A DNA stretch of 64,000 bases from Parvibaculum sp. GTDB taxonomy: Bacteria > Pseudomonadota > Alphaproteobacteria > Parvibaculales > Parvibaculaceae. Below are positions 1-8,115 of the stretch, piece by piece. The notes beneath the pieces are model-generated. The model was not told the DNA's origin. It saw only the letters and a program-made list of their open reading frames with translations, and made no database searches. Both the position numbers and the translations under genes were made by a program. The DNA lies in the NCBI RefSeq assembly GCF_030651915.1, contig NZ_JAUSBV010000008.1:1-64000 (forward strand), written 5' to 3'. Each line of letters starts with the position of its first letter. The first letter of the stretch is position 1.

Positions 1-141
1 ATAGGCCGAATAGGTCGCGCCACCCGTCTCCGCAAGCACCTTCGTGATCGCTGCCGTCAACGACGTCTTCCCGTGGTCAACGTGACCGATCGTACCGATG
101 TTGCAGTGCGGCTTGTTCCGCTCAAACTTCTCTTTGGCCAT
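1..141 (-). CDS. tuf: Elongation factor Tu, N-terminal fragment (cut by window edge)
   Basis: The minus strand encodes the first 47 residues of EF-Tu, the GTPase that brings aminoacyl-tRNA to the ribosome. The opening [19 protein letters not shown] and the G1 P-loop GHVDHGKT are canonical. The ATG is at 139-141 and the gene runs off the left edge, so the rest is not visible. tRNA-Gly and tRNA-Tyr lie just upstream on the same strand, the classic tRNA-tufB arrangement, so the copy is probably transcribed with them from the strong promoter near 567-595. Most alphaproteobacteria carry two tuf copies; the tRNA neighbours suggest this is the tufB-type copy. Confidence 0.97.
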   Translation of the reverse strand, partial: MAKEKFERNKPHCNIGTIGHVDHGKTSLTAAITKVLAETGGATYSAY

Positions 142-272
142 GGGCGTTAGCTACCTTCAATTGATCGGTTAGGACTTGATCGGCGCGCGCCGCGCTCGAA
201 CTCTTCTTACTCTCGTCTCTGCCTTCGGCCGCATTTCGCCTCGGCGGGGCGCAGCACCGGCTGCACGGAGAC

Positions 273-346
273 TGGAGCGGGTGAAGGGAATCGAACCCTC
301 GTCATCAGCTTGGAAGGCTGTTGCTCTACCATTGAGCTACACCCGC
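273..346 (-). tRNA. tRNA-Gly (anticodon TCC)
   Basis: The minus strand folds as a standard cloverleaf. The acceptor arm is GCGGGTG (346-340) pairing with CACCCGC (283-277). The D-loop contains AGCTCAATGGTAGAGC, the anticodon loop is CTTCCAA, and the T-arm contains GGTTCGATTCC. The discriminator is T and the CCA end is encoded at 275-273. It lies between tRNA-Tyr and tuf on the same strand. Confidence 0.96.
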
Positions 347-401
347 CGACCGGGTCGGTACTGGCCCTGAACTGTTCGCCTGTCTCAATGCCTGCGCTGG
401 A

Positions 402-486
402 TGGTGGAGGGGGTTGGATTCGAACCAACGTAGGCATAGCCAACGGATTTACAGTCCGTCCCCTTTAGCCACTCGGGCACCCCTCC
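402..486 (-). tRNA. tRNA-Tyr (anticodon GTA)
   Basis: A class II tRNA of 85 nt with a long variable arm, as expected for tRNA-Tyr. The acceptor stem starts GGAGGGG at 486, the anticodon stem-loop is GGACTGTAAATCC with anticodon GTA, and the T-arm is GGTTCGAATCC. CCA is encoded at 404-402. It is the first gene of the tRNA-Tyr/tRNA-Gly/tuf transcription unit on the minus strand. Confidence 0.96.
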
Positions 487-566
487 GTGTCCGATGTCAA
501 ATGTTGTGAAATCCCAATAAGTTCGCGGATGTGACTGCTCTTGCGGCCTCGTGGGACACGCGCGGC

Positions 567-595
567 TTTATTCAGGTTTGCCGCCGCTGTGTCAA
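567..595 (-). promoter_or_regulatory. Sigma-70 promoter of the tRNA-Tyr/tRNA-Gly/tuf unit
   Basis: On the minus strand a perfect -35 TTGACA (595-590) is followed by a 17-bp spacer and a -10 AATAAA (572-567; 4 of 6 bases match TATAAT). The sequence just downstream is GCCGCGCG, a GC-rich discriminator typical of stringently controlled stable-RNA promoters. It lies about 80 bp upstream of tRNA-Tyr, the right place to drive the unit. Predicted from sequence only. Confidence 0.65.
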
Positions 596-680
596 CTAAA
601 ATCCCGGTCCCGAAAGCGTGAACATCCCCGCAGCGTGCCTCCAGCCGTGTTACCCGGCAAGGCGCGCTGTTCGGGGGCGT

Positions 681-709
681 TTGCATGAGCCCGACCGACA
701 AAATATAAG
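681..709 (+). promoter_or_regulatory. Candidate promoter giving leaderless rlmB mRNA
   Basis: A -10 hexamer TATAAG (704-709) is preceded at 17-bp spacing by TTGCAT (681-686), a weak -35. Only seven bases separate the -10 from the rlmB ATG at 717, so transcription would start at or next to the A of the start codon. No Shine-Dalgarno sequence precedes that ATG. Both facts fit a leaderless transcript. Confidence 0.45.
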
Positions 710-716
710 CGGCTCC

Positions 717-1550
717 ATGACCAGACGCAAGCAGCCCTCCCATTCGCGGTCCGCCAGCACCGCGCCGCACACCACCCACGCCCATAAACATGGCCGGGGG
801 CGCGGTGCCGGCAAGGCCAGCCGCTCGAGCGACGACGGCTATCTATATGGTTTTCATGCAGTTTTGGCCGCCTTGGGCAATCCCGCTCGCGACGCAGAAC
901 GCCTTTGCCTGACTCGGAACGCAGAATCCGAACTGGCCCGCCAAGGCATTGATGCAGCCCGGCATCTCGGACTTCGTCCGGAACTTATGGAAAATGAAGA
1001 CATCGCCGCCCTGCTCCCGCCAGGCGCGGTCCATCAGGGCATCGCGCTTCGCGCCTCGCCCTTGCCCGAACGCGACGTCGCCGAGGTTTGTGACGGCGCC
1101 GCCCGCGTTGTCGTGCTGGACCAGGTCACCGACCCGCACAATTTCGGAGCGATTCTCCGCTCGGCCGCCGTTTTCGGGGCAACGGCACTCATAACGACAG
1201 ACCGGAATAGCCCGCCCTTTGGCGGCGCACTCGCCAAGGCCGCGTCCGGGGGTCTCGAGCAGGTTCGCATCGCCCGCGTCACAAACCTCGTCCGCGCCAT
1301 TGATGAACTGAAGGAACTGGGCTTCGAGGTAATTGGTCTCGATGGCGATGGCGAGGCCTCCCTGCCCGATCTCGAACTCTCGCCCCGCGTCGCGCTGGTG
1401 CTCGGCGCCGAGGGGACGGGCCTCAGGCGTCTCACCCGCGAGCATTGCGACTTACTGGCCCGCCTGCCGGCCGCAGGCACCATGAAAAGCCTCAACGTCT
1501 CCAACGCCGCCGCCGTCGCTCTTTACGAACTCTTCCGCCGCGGCCTCTGA
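717..1550 (+). CDS. rlmB: 23S rRNA (guanosine-2'-O-)-methyltransferase, RlmB/TrmH (SPOUT) family
   Basis: 277-residue SPOUT RNA ribose methyltransferase, predicted to methylate the 2'-O of a guanosine in 23S rRNA (G2251 in E. coli) using S-adenosylmethionine. After a basic, Ser/His-rich tail of about 40 residues comes the substrate-binding domain beginning YLYGFHAVLAAL. The SPOUT domain carries motif 1 (DPHNFGAILRSA), motif 2 (LVLGAEGTGLRRL) and motif 3 (SLNVSNAAAVALYE), which form the trefoil-knot AdoMet site. ATG 717 is chosen because the frame upstream of it is low-complexity non-family sequence and a promoter sits right in front. A related 2'-O-methylase specificity such as tRNA cannot be excluded from motifs alone. 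Confidence 0.92.
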   Translation: MTRRKQPSHSRSASTAPHTTHAHKHGRGRGAGKASRSSDDGYLYGFHAVLAALGNPARDAERLCLTRNAESELARQGIDAARHLGLRPELMENEDIAALLPPGAVHQGIALRASPLPERDVAEVCDGAARVVVLDQVTDPHNFGAILRSAAVFGATALITTDRNSPPFGGALAKAASGGLEQVRIARVTNLVRAIDELKELGFEVIGLDGDGEASLPDLELSPRVALVLGAEGTGLRRLTREHCDLLARLPAAGTMKSLNVSNAAAVALYELFRRGL

Positions 1551-1609
1551 CGCCGTCACCTGCGGCACTTGCTGCCGACGCGTCCCGCAACTATCTTGCG
1601 CGCACGGTC

Positions 1610-1682
<73 letters not shown>

Positions 1683-1710
1683 CCGATTCCTCAAAGCAAG
1701 GCCGCGGGCC

Positions 1711-3204
1711 TCAATCGATCGTATCGGCCAGCAGGCCGCGCGCCCGGAGCATGTCTCGCATCACTGTACCGACAGCCTGCGGCGAGAAGCGGTCGATCAT
1801 GAGCTGTCGGCCGCGCATGGCTTTGGCGTTTGCCGCATCCCGGTCCGCCTCGATTACACACAACCAATGTGCCGCATCGTCGACACTCGGCTCCGCCCAA
1901 ACCTGATCTTTCCAGTCCACGTAATGCTCTTCGGCGACCGGCACGAAATCATACGCCACCGGATATCCGGTCGACGCCGTCACAAAATCCGTGCTGCCGG
2001 AATAGTCGGTGGCAACGACGGGCTTACCGGCCGCCATTGCTTCCGCTGGCCCAAATCCGAACCCTTCCGAGCGGTGCAGGGAAATAAAGACGTCGCAATC
2101 GAAGATCAGACGATCCATCGCCGCTCGATCGAACGTCTTGTCGATCAGGACAATACGCGTATCCGCCGCTGCAATCTGAGCGAGCCAATCACGGCCATCA
2201 TCATTTCGGCCGCCCCGCACCTTGATTACCAGACGCACATCACGCCGGGACAGCGGAAAGGCAAGCTGGAAAGCCGCTACAGTGGCATCAGGATTCTTCC
2301 GCGATCTGAAGGAGTCAAAATCGAAATAGGTCAGGATCGTGAATGGTTGGTCGGAATCTCCCGACATCGCTGCGTCCGTCGGAATGCGAACGGGCTGCGG
2401 CAACAGCGCAACCGGTCGATCAGTACTCGCACGAAAGGCATCTTCCACAAATCGGGATGGCGCCCAGATCTCATCAAATCGGTCGACAAACATACGATAT
2501 TCATTTGGGATTCGCCCGAGTTCCCAGAATGGGTAGAGAATATTTGTGCTGTCGGGCCGCAATCGTCGGACATGCGGCCTGAGCCCCACGGGGGGCAGAA
2601 CCAGAAGATGGACGAAACGATCCATCGCATCGCTGCATTTCGTCGCAAATGTTGTATCGGACTCGCGGCCTGGCAGATGAACGTTAACGAAGGTCGCGGG
2701 AATGCATGCAGCATCGATCGCGTAAGCGAGATTGCGTGCCGCCTGCCCGAGACCGATCTCGGAGCGAAGAAAGCCGCTCAGGCAGATACCATGACGCAAG
2801 GCGGGGCGCTGGCGGGAAGGCAATTCGGCCTGGTTTGCGCGCATCTCGGCAATCAGGCCGGTGGCGCTCGTCTCGTCTGCCCGAGCGAGGTGCGCCAGCG
2901 GACTTTCGGCATCCGAGTAGTCGGGCCGCAAGGTACGATATTGGCTGAGAGAGAACCACGGCACTGGCTTCCGCTTCTCGCGCCAGCCGGACTTCATGTA
3001 GTGTTCGAACGGATCGAGACCGCGATCTGCCACGTCGCGATAGAAATCGAGATACCAGACCGGATCGAAAGCACCCAGGGCTTCGACGCGCCGGCGCACA
3101 AGGAGCCGCGCCTGTTGTCCCGGCCTACCCCACCTGATCCACCGGAGCAGACGCTTGTGAAAGTCGTCCCTCCATCTCGCGGATCTGCGATCACCGGATA
3201 TCAT
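1711..3204 (-). CDS. Glycosyltransferase family 1/GT4-like protein with N-terminal repeat module
   Basis: 497-residue predicted cytosolic glycosyltransferase. Residues about 46-100 (FDPVWYLDFYRDVADRG, then a second copy around FSLSQYRTLRPDY) resemble the short FD-xx-YL-xx-xPDV modules found before transferase domains in polysaccharide biosynthesis proteins. From about residue 120 a GT-B fold is suggested, with GLGQAARNLAYAI early and the GT4 nucleotide-sugar signature SEGFGFGPAEAMAAGKPVV near residues 379-397. ATG 3204 is chosen because GGGAGGG lies 6 bp upstream; extending further adds 26 atypical residues. It stands alone between tRNA-Thr and a divergent aminotransferase, so its glycan target is unknown. 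Confidence 0.8.
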   Translation of the reverse strand: MISGDRRSARWRDDFHKRLLRWIRWGRPGQQARLLVRRRVEALGAFDPVWYLDFYRDVADRGLDPFEHYMKSGWREKRKPVPWFSLSQYRTLRPDYSDAESPLAHLARADETSATGLIAEMRANQAELPSRQRPALRHGICLSGFLRSEIGLGQAARNLAYAIDAACIPATFVNVHLPGRESDTTFATKCSDAMDRFVHLLVLPPVGLRPHVRRLRPDSTNILYPFWELGRIPNEYRMFVDRFDEIWAPSRFVEDAFRASTDRPVALLPQPVRIPTDAAMSGDSDQPFTILTYFDFDSFRSRKNPDATVAAFQLAFPLSRRDVRLVIKVRGGRNDDGRDWLAQIAAADTRIVLIDKTFDRAAMDRLIFDCDVFISLHRSEGFGFGPAEAMAAGKPVVATDYSGSTDFVTASTGYPVAYDFVPVAEEHYVDWKDQVWAEPSVDDAAHWLCVIEADRDAANAKAMRGRQLMIDRFSPQAVGTVMRDMLRARGLLADTID

Positions 3205-3472
3205 ACAGCCCTCCCGGCGACATAATTCTATTGCGTTGCCGCAAAACAGTGATTTTTCCGCCTCTTCAGCATGGTGCCACATTTGTCTGCATGACAGACC
3301 GGGCGCCGTCTACCATAAAAAATTACCCGGGGTCGACATCGGCGGGCGCGGCCTCCCCGGCCAGAGCGGATTGATCCGGACGCCGACGATGCATATAGCA
3401 TGCGGAAGACGCCGCTTGCCGCTGTGCAGGGAGGCAATTATCTTGCGCAGCGTTTCATCAGGAGTCCCTCCC

Positions 3473-4849
3473 ATGACCATGCCGTCTGAGATCAAAGCGC
3501 GCGCGACGGCGTTGATTGCTGCCGAACGCACACGCTTTGTCGAACGGCATCCGGCTTCGCGGCGAATGGCAGTAGACGCAGGCACCCATTTCCCGGGCGG
3601 CGTACCCCTGCACTGGATGCTCGATTGGGAAACGCCCTTCCCGCTCTTCATCCGCGAGGCGTCGGGTTCCACCATCACCGATATCGATGGCCACCGCTAT
3701 GCCGATTTCTGTCTTGGAGACACCGGCGCCATGTTCGGCCATTCGCCAGAGCCGGTTGCCCGCGCGATCGCCGCACAGGCACAGCGTGGTCTGACAGCGA
3801 TGCTGCCATCCGACCTGACAGCCGAGGTCGGCAACCTGCTCGCGCTGCGCTTCGGGCTGCCCTTCTGGCAGGTGACGGCGACCGCAAGCGACGCCAACCG
3901 CGCCGTTGTCCGTTGGGCCCGCGCCTTGACGGGTCGCACGAAAGTACTGGTCTTCGACGGTTGCTATCACGGCCAGGTCGAGGACGCCTTCGTGAAGCTC
4001 GAAAATGGCGAAACCAAAATGAAGCCGAGCCTGCTCGGCCAGGTGAGCGACATCGCGCGAACAAGCGTCGCCGCGCCCTTCAACGATCTCGATGCCGTTG
4101 AGCGCCTGCTGGCGGACGGCGACATTGCACTGATCCTGACCGAGCCGGCATTGACCAACACGGCGATGGTACTGCCGGAACCCGGCTTCATCGAAGATAT
4201 GATCGCCGCCGCGCACCGCCACGGCGCGCTGATCTGCCTCGATGAGACGCACACGATCTCCGCCGGTCCGGGTGGCTTCACCCGCGCGCATGATCTCTCA
4301 CCCGATTTCTTCGTACTCGGCAAGCCCGTGGCCGGCGGTCTCCCTGCCGCCGTTTTCGGCTTCACGGCCAAGGTCGAGGCCAACATGCGCCGCGTGCTCG
4401 AGACGAAAGTGCCAGGCTATTCGGGCATCGGCACCACGCTTTCCGGCAACATGCTGGCGCTAGCCGCCATGCGTGCCTGTCTCGCCGAGATAATGACGGG
4501 CGATGCCTATGCGCACATGACGGCGCTCGCCGCGCAGCTTGCTGGCGCTCTTCGCGCCGCGGTGGAGAAACGCCGCCTGCCATGGACCGTGACACAACTC
4601 GGCGCACGGGCCGAACTGGTGTTCAGCCCGCGCCCGCTGCGCGACGGTGCCGAGGCCGCCGCCGCCATCGACCACGACGTCGAGCGCGCCATCCATCTTT
4701 TTCTGCTCAATCGCGGGGTGCTCGTGACGCCCTTTCACAACATGACACTCGTCGCGCCCACAACGACGCAAGCCGATGTCGAGAAACTGGCACACAATTT
4801 CGATGAGGCGCTTGGCCTGCTCTGCGGCGAAAAGGAGATCGCGGCATGA
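3473..4849 (+). CDS. Class III (PLP-dependent) aminotransferase, GSA-aminomutase-like
   Basis: 458-residue fold-type I, class III aminotransferase similar to glutamate-1-semialdehyde aminomutases and omega-amino-acid transaminases. The PLP lysine is K284 in FVLGKPVAGGLP, the cofactor-binding aspartate is D257 in CLDETHT, and the phosphate-binding region is TATASDANRAVVRWARAL. AGGAG at 3460-3464 lies 8 bp before ATG 3473. The last four bases overlap the start of the next gene (ATGA at 4846-4849), so the two are translationally coupled. The partner is glutamine-synthetase-like, which suggests amine or polyamine nitrogen catabolism (amine transamination plus gamma-glutamylation). That role is inference; it is unlikely to be the heme-pathway HemL because of the partner gene. 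Confidence 0.8.
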   Translation: MTMPSEIKARATALIAAERTRFVERHPASRRMAVDAGTHFPGGVPLHWMLDWETPFPLFIREASGSTITDIDGHRYADFCLGDTGAMFGHSPEPVARAIAAQAQRGLTAMLPSDLTAEVGNLLALRFGLPFWQVTATASDANRAVVRWARALTGRTKVLVFDGCYHGQVEDAFVKLENGETKMKPSLLGQVSDIARTSVAAPFNDLDAVERLLADGDIALILTEPALTNTAMVLPEPGFIEDMIAAAHRHGALICLDETHTISAGPGGFTRAHDLSPDFFVLGKPVAGGLPAAVFGFTAKVEANMRRVLETKVPGYSGIGTTLSGNMLALAAMRACLAEIMTGDAYAHMTALAAQLAGALRAAVEKRRLPWTVTQLGARAELVFSPRPLRDGAEAAAAIDHDVERAIHLFLLNRGVLVTPFHNMTLVAPTTTQADVEKLAHNFDEALGLLCGEKEIAA

Positions 4850-6210
4850 CCCGCGCCAATGAAAAGGAGGCGGCCGATTTTCTCTCCGCCCATCCGGAGA
4901 TCGTCCAGATTCAGGCATTCCTGACCGATCCTTCGGGGGTCGCGCGCGGCAAGGTACTCCGGCCCGAGGAAATCCTGACCGCCTATCGCGACGGCCGCCC
5001 CCTGCCATGCTCCATCCAGTCGCTCGACATGCTGGGCGCCGACGTTCTCGAAACCGGCCTGGTCTGGGCCGAGGGCGACAGCGACCGCCCCTGCTTTCCC
5101 GTTGCCGGCACGATCACCCATGCCCCCTGGCACGACACGCCGACCGCGCAACTGATCCTCGCCTCCTATGAAAAGGACGGCACAACAACACCGGCCGATC
5201 CGCGCCACGCGCTTGCCCGCGCCGTCGCATCGCTTGAACGCAAGGGACTGAAGGCGGTTGTCGCCATTGAACTGGAATTCTATCTGATCGATCGCGCATC
5301 GGCGCAATCGGGCAAGCCAAAGCCGCCCGCCGCGCCAAATGGCTTCGTACCGTCGCATCTGCAGGCCTATCTGATGCAGGACGTCGAGGATTTTGCGCCG
5401 GTTCTCGACGGCATATTTGCCGGAGCGAAAAAGATGGGCCTCCCCGCTCGTACGCTCATTTCCGAATATGCACCCGGCCAGTTCGAGATCGTGCTCGCGC
5501 ACCGCGACGATGCGCTTCGCGCCGCCGACGATGCCATTCTCTACAAGCGTCTGGTCAAGGGTGTTGCCGACCGGCACGGCTACATCGCCTCCTTCATGGC
5601 CAAGCCCTATGCCGATATTTCCGGCAGCGGCATGCATGTCCACATATCGCTGGCGGACGAAAAGAACTCCAATCTCTTTGCCGGCGACGATCCGGCGCTG
5701 ACCCCGCTGCTGCGCCAGGCCATTGGCGGTCTCGAAGCAACCATGGCCGACTCGATGGCAATTTTCGCACCCAACGCCAATTCGTTCCGCCGCTTTCGCC
5801 GCAATTCTTATGCGCCTTTGTCGCCCGCCTGGGCCATCGACAATCGCTCGGTGCCGCTCCGCGTCACTGCCGGGCCTCCGGCGACGCGCCATCTTGAGCA
5901 TCGTGTCTGCGGAGCCGACGCAAATCCTTATGTGGCGCTCGCTACCGTCATCGCCGGCATCGAGGAGGGCATCGACCGGAATATCGAGCCGAGCGAACCC
6001 GTCAACGGAGACGGCTACGCGAAGCGCGAGGCGACGCTGCCGATGAATTGGTGGAGGGCACTGGAAATTGCGCGCCGCTCCGACTTCCTGCGCGAAAGAC
6101 TCGGCGAAAAATTCGTCGATATCTTCCTGACCATCAAGGAAGTCGAATGCGACCGCTTTTTTGCCGAAATATCCGATGTCGATTTCGACTGGTACTTGCG
6201 CAACGCCTGA
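4846..6210 (+). CDS. Glutamine synthetase family protein (gamma-glutamylpolyamine synthetase/PuuA-like)
   Basis: 454-residue type I glutamine-synthetase fold with the N-terminal beta-grasp (FLTDPSGVARGKVL) and the catalytic domain. Visible metal and substrate motifs are ELEFYL, SEYAPGQFEIVLAHRDD, GSGMHVHISL and FAPNANSFRRF. The terminal part lacks the NRSAxxRIP stretch of true GlnA, having NRSVPLRV instead, as in PuuA-type gamma-glutamyl-amine ligases. It would use ATP to join glutamate to an amine. It starts inside the stop of the aminotransferase (ATGA overlap), so the pair forms one operon. The exact amine cannot be read from sequence. Confidence 0.82.
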   Translation: MTRANEKEAADFLSAHPEIVQIQAFLTDPSGVARGKVLRPEEILTAYRDGRPLPCSIQSLDMLGADVLETGLVWAEGDSDRPCFPVAGTITHAPWHDTPTAQLILASYEKDGTTTPADPRHALARAVASLERKGLKAVVAIELEFYLIDRASAQSGKPKPPAAPNGFVPSHLQAYLMQDVEDFAPVLDGIFAGAKKMGLPARTLISEYAPGQFEIVLAHRDDALRAADDAILYKRLVKGVADRHGYIASFMAKPYADISGSGMHVHISLADEKNSNLFAGDDPALTPLLRQAIGGLEATMADSMAIFAPNANSFRRFRRNSYAPLSPAWAIDNRSVPLRVTAGPPATRHLEHRVCGADANPYVALATVIAGIEEGIDRNIEPSEPVNGDGYAKREATLPMNWWRALEIARRSDFLRERLGEKFVDIFLTIKEVECDRFFAEISDVDFDWYLRNA

Positions 6211-6219
6211 CTGTCCGGC

Positions 6220-6642
6220 CTAGTCCGGGCAGGGATAGTTCGCCGCCAGCGCGCGCGCGCCCATTTCGAACGCCGAACGTCCATAGAGTTCCGGATGTTC
6301 TGGCGCGAATTCGATCACCTGCCGCGCAAACGTTTCGAAGGCGAGCTGCTCGGGCAGACGGAAGCAGACTTGCTCGTCCAGTCCCGGCCCAAGGCGCCGC
6401 ACAACCAACGGCGCACCGGCTTCAACCGACGCATAAACGCCGACCGCAAGCCCGGCCAGAAACTGATGGCAGGACGCGCGTGCAATCCGGTCGTCGGCCT
6501 CCGCTGAGGCGCTCGCAGCAACCGTACATGCCGAAACAAGTTCGGCGCCGGTTGTAATGCGCGGTGCCTGCGCCAGCGCATGTCCCGCCGGCAGAAACGC
6601 CGACGCCAGAATCAATATGGCAAGTTTGCTGACATACTTCAT
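6220..6642 (-). CDS. Secreted Rap1a/Tai-type domain protein
   Basis: 140 residues with a signal peptide (basic start MKYVSK, hydrophobic core, cleavage near GHALAQA at about residue 25). The mature part follows the Rap1a/Tai pattern: TGAELVSACTV, then ARASCHQFLAGLAVGVY, then VCFRLPEQL, then FAPEHPELYG and a final NYPCPD. Four cysteines are spaced as in that family. Founding members are type VI secretion immunity proteins in Serratia, but many stand-alone alphaproteobacterial homologues have no known effector, and none is visible next door. It converges with the GS-like gene with a 9-bp gap. Confidence 0.65.
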   Translation of the reverse strand: MKYVSKLAILILASAFLPAGHALAQAPRITTGAELVSACTVAASASAEADDRIARASCHQFLAGLAVGVYASVEAGAPLVVRRLGPGLDEQVCFRLPEQLAFETFARQVIEFAPEHPELYGRSAFEMGARALAANYPCPD

Positions 6643-6786
6643 GGCAATCTCCCTCTCCTGTTAACGCAATCTATTATGAACTTGATTTTCAAGGCTGACA
6701 CGTCAACCGATGACGCGCGACGATAAAGCGCAGACAGATAAGGGGCCGCAGGGCAGCCGGTTTTGTCACCTCGTCTCTCTTCGGGA

Positions 6787-8088
6787 TCAGTCGGCGCTGG
6801 TCGCCTTCTTCAGCGGATCTTCGAGCGGCACTTGCCCCTGCTCGGAAAAGCGCTTTCGCGCCTCTTCCTCTTGCTTGGTCCGCGCCGTCTGGTCGGTGAT
6901 CTGCCTGCCCAGCGCCACGACATTCGGAATCTCGTCGTCCGTCAGCGCCTTCATATACTGCTTCCGCTTCATCGCCTTTTCGATATAGGGCGCGAGTTCC
7001 TCCGCCTTCCTCTTCTGCCGCTCGTCCTCATGCTCCTTGAACTCCGGCATGACATCGTTTGCGAACATTTCCAATGCTTCGCAAATATCCTCATGCCGGT
7101 TGCGCCCGCCCTGCTGGATGAACGCGACCTGATCGACGCCGGCTTCCGCGAAGCCGCGCAGATGCTGCCGCATCTGCTCCGGCGTACCGATGCCGCGATT
7201 GCCGCCCTCTTCCGGCAGATGCGGACGCGCCTTCTCGAAGGCCTCCCAGATGTTGGTGCGGCCCGGCTTGTGCTCGCCGAAAATGTAGTGATGACCGAGC
7301 GCGTAGCCGAAGAAACGGAACCCGTCCATGCCGCGGCGCTTGGCCTCCTCCGCATCCTTGTGCAGCGAGAAGCCTGTCACCATGGCAATGTTCGGATTGC
7401 AGGCATGGCCGATCGGCACGGCCTCTTCCTTGAAGATACGGTAGTAATCGTCGACCCACTGCTTGGCTTCCGCCGGATCGACAAAGGCGAAGGTCAGCGC
7501 CCCGATGCCGAGCCGCGCCGCGAGCTTGATCGTCTCGCGATTGGAGCAGGCAACCCAGAGCGGCGGATGCGGTCGCTGCACAGGCTTCGGCACCACGTTG
7601 CGGCAGGGCATCGAAAAGAACTCGCCCTCATAGCCGGGATAGGGGTCCATCGCCATCATGTTGGCGCATTGCTCCACCGCCTCGCGCCATTGCGACCGCT
7701 TCTGGTCGACCGGAACGCCATAGCCGCCGAGCTCGAGCAGCGCCGAGCTTTCACCCGTACCCCATTCGACGCGGCCTTTCGACACGAGATCGAGCGTCGC
7801 GATGCGCTCGGCCACACGCGCCGGATGATTGTAGTTCGGCGGCATCAGTGTGATGCCATGACCGAGACGAATGTCCTTGGTGCGCTGCGAGCAGGCCGCG
7901 AGGAAAACCTCCGGCGCCGAGGAATGCGAATACTCTTCGAGGAAATGATGTTCGACCTCCCAAGCATGGTCGATGCCGATCTTGTCGGCGAGTTCGACCT
8001 GGTCGAGCGCATCCTGAAAGAGCTTCAGCTCGTCACCTTCGTGCCAGGGTCTTGGCAACTGATGTTCGTAGAATATGCCGAACCGCAT
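6787..8088 (-). CDS. LLM-class flavin-dependent oxidoreductase (bacterial luciferase-like)
   Basis: 433-residue luciferase-like TIM-barrel monooxygenase, expected to use reduced FMN. Family hallmarks are the MRFGIFYEHQLPRPW start, the ADKIGIDHAWEVEHHFLEEY segment, LGHGITLMPPNYNHPARVAERIATLD and the late GTPEQMRQHLRGF. The C-terminal 80 residues are charged and helical. GGGAG lies upstream of ATG 8088. It is the last gene of the minus-strand run TetR, unknown helical protein, SDR, LLM, with 27 bp between SDR stop and this start. The substrate is unknown; a lipophilic compound is plausible given the neighbours. Confidence 0.88.
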   Translation of the reverse strand: MRFGIFYEHQLPRPWHEGDELKLFQDALDQVELADKIGIDHAWEVEHHFLEEYSHSSAPEVFLAACSQRTKDIRLGHGITLMPPNYNHPARVAERIATLDLVSKGRVEWGTGESSALLELGGYGVPVDQKRSQWREAVEQCANMMAMDPYPGYEGEFFSMPCRNVVPKPVQRPHPPLWVACSNRETIKLAARLGIGALTFAFVDPAEAKQWVDDYYRIFKEEAVPIGHACNPNIAMVTGFSLHKDAEEAKRRGMDGFRFFGYALGHHYIFGEHKPGRTNIWEAFEKARPHLPEEGGNRGIGTPEQMRQHLRGFAEAGVDQVAFIQQGGRNRHEDICEALEMFANDVMPEFKEHEDERQKRKAEELAPYIEKAMKRKQYMKALTDDEIPNVVALGRQITDQTARTKQEEEARKRFSEQGQVPLEDPLKKATSAD

Positions 8089-8115
8089 GGCGTATCTCCC
8101 ACTGTAGAGAATTCG

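Noticed and set aside
618-716. In-frame upstream extension of rlmB by 33 codons
   Set aside because: The added residues are not family-like, no ribosome site is present, and a promoter -10 lies within the stretch just before ATG 717.
3285-3299. GTCTG-CATGA-CAGAC inverted repeat between the glycosyltransferase and aminotransferase genes
   Set aside because: Only a 5-bp arm, no regulator gene adjacent and no promoter match; too weak to call an operator.
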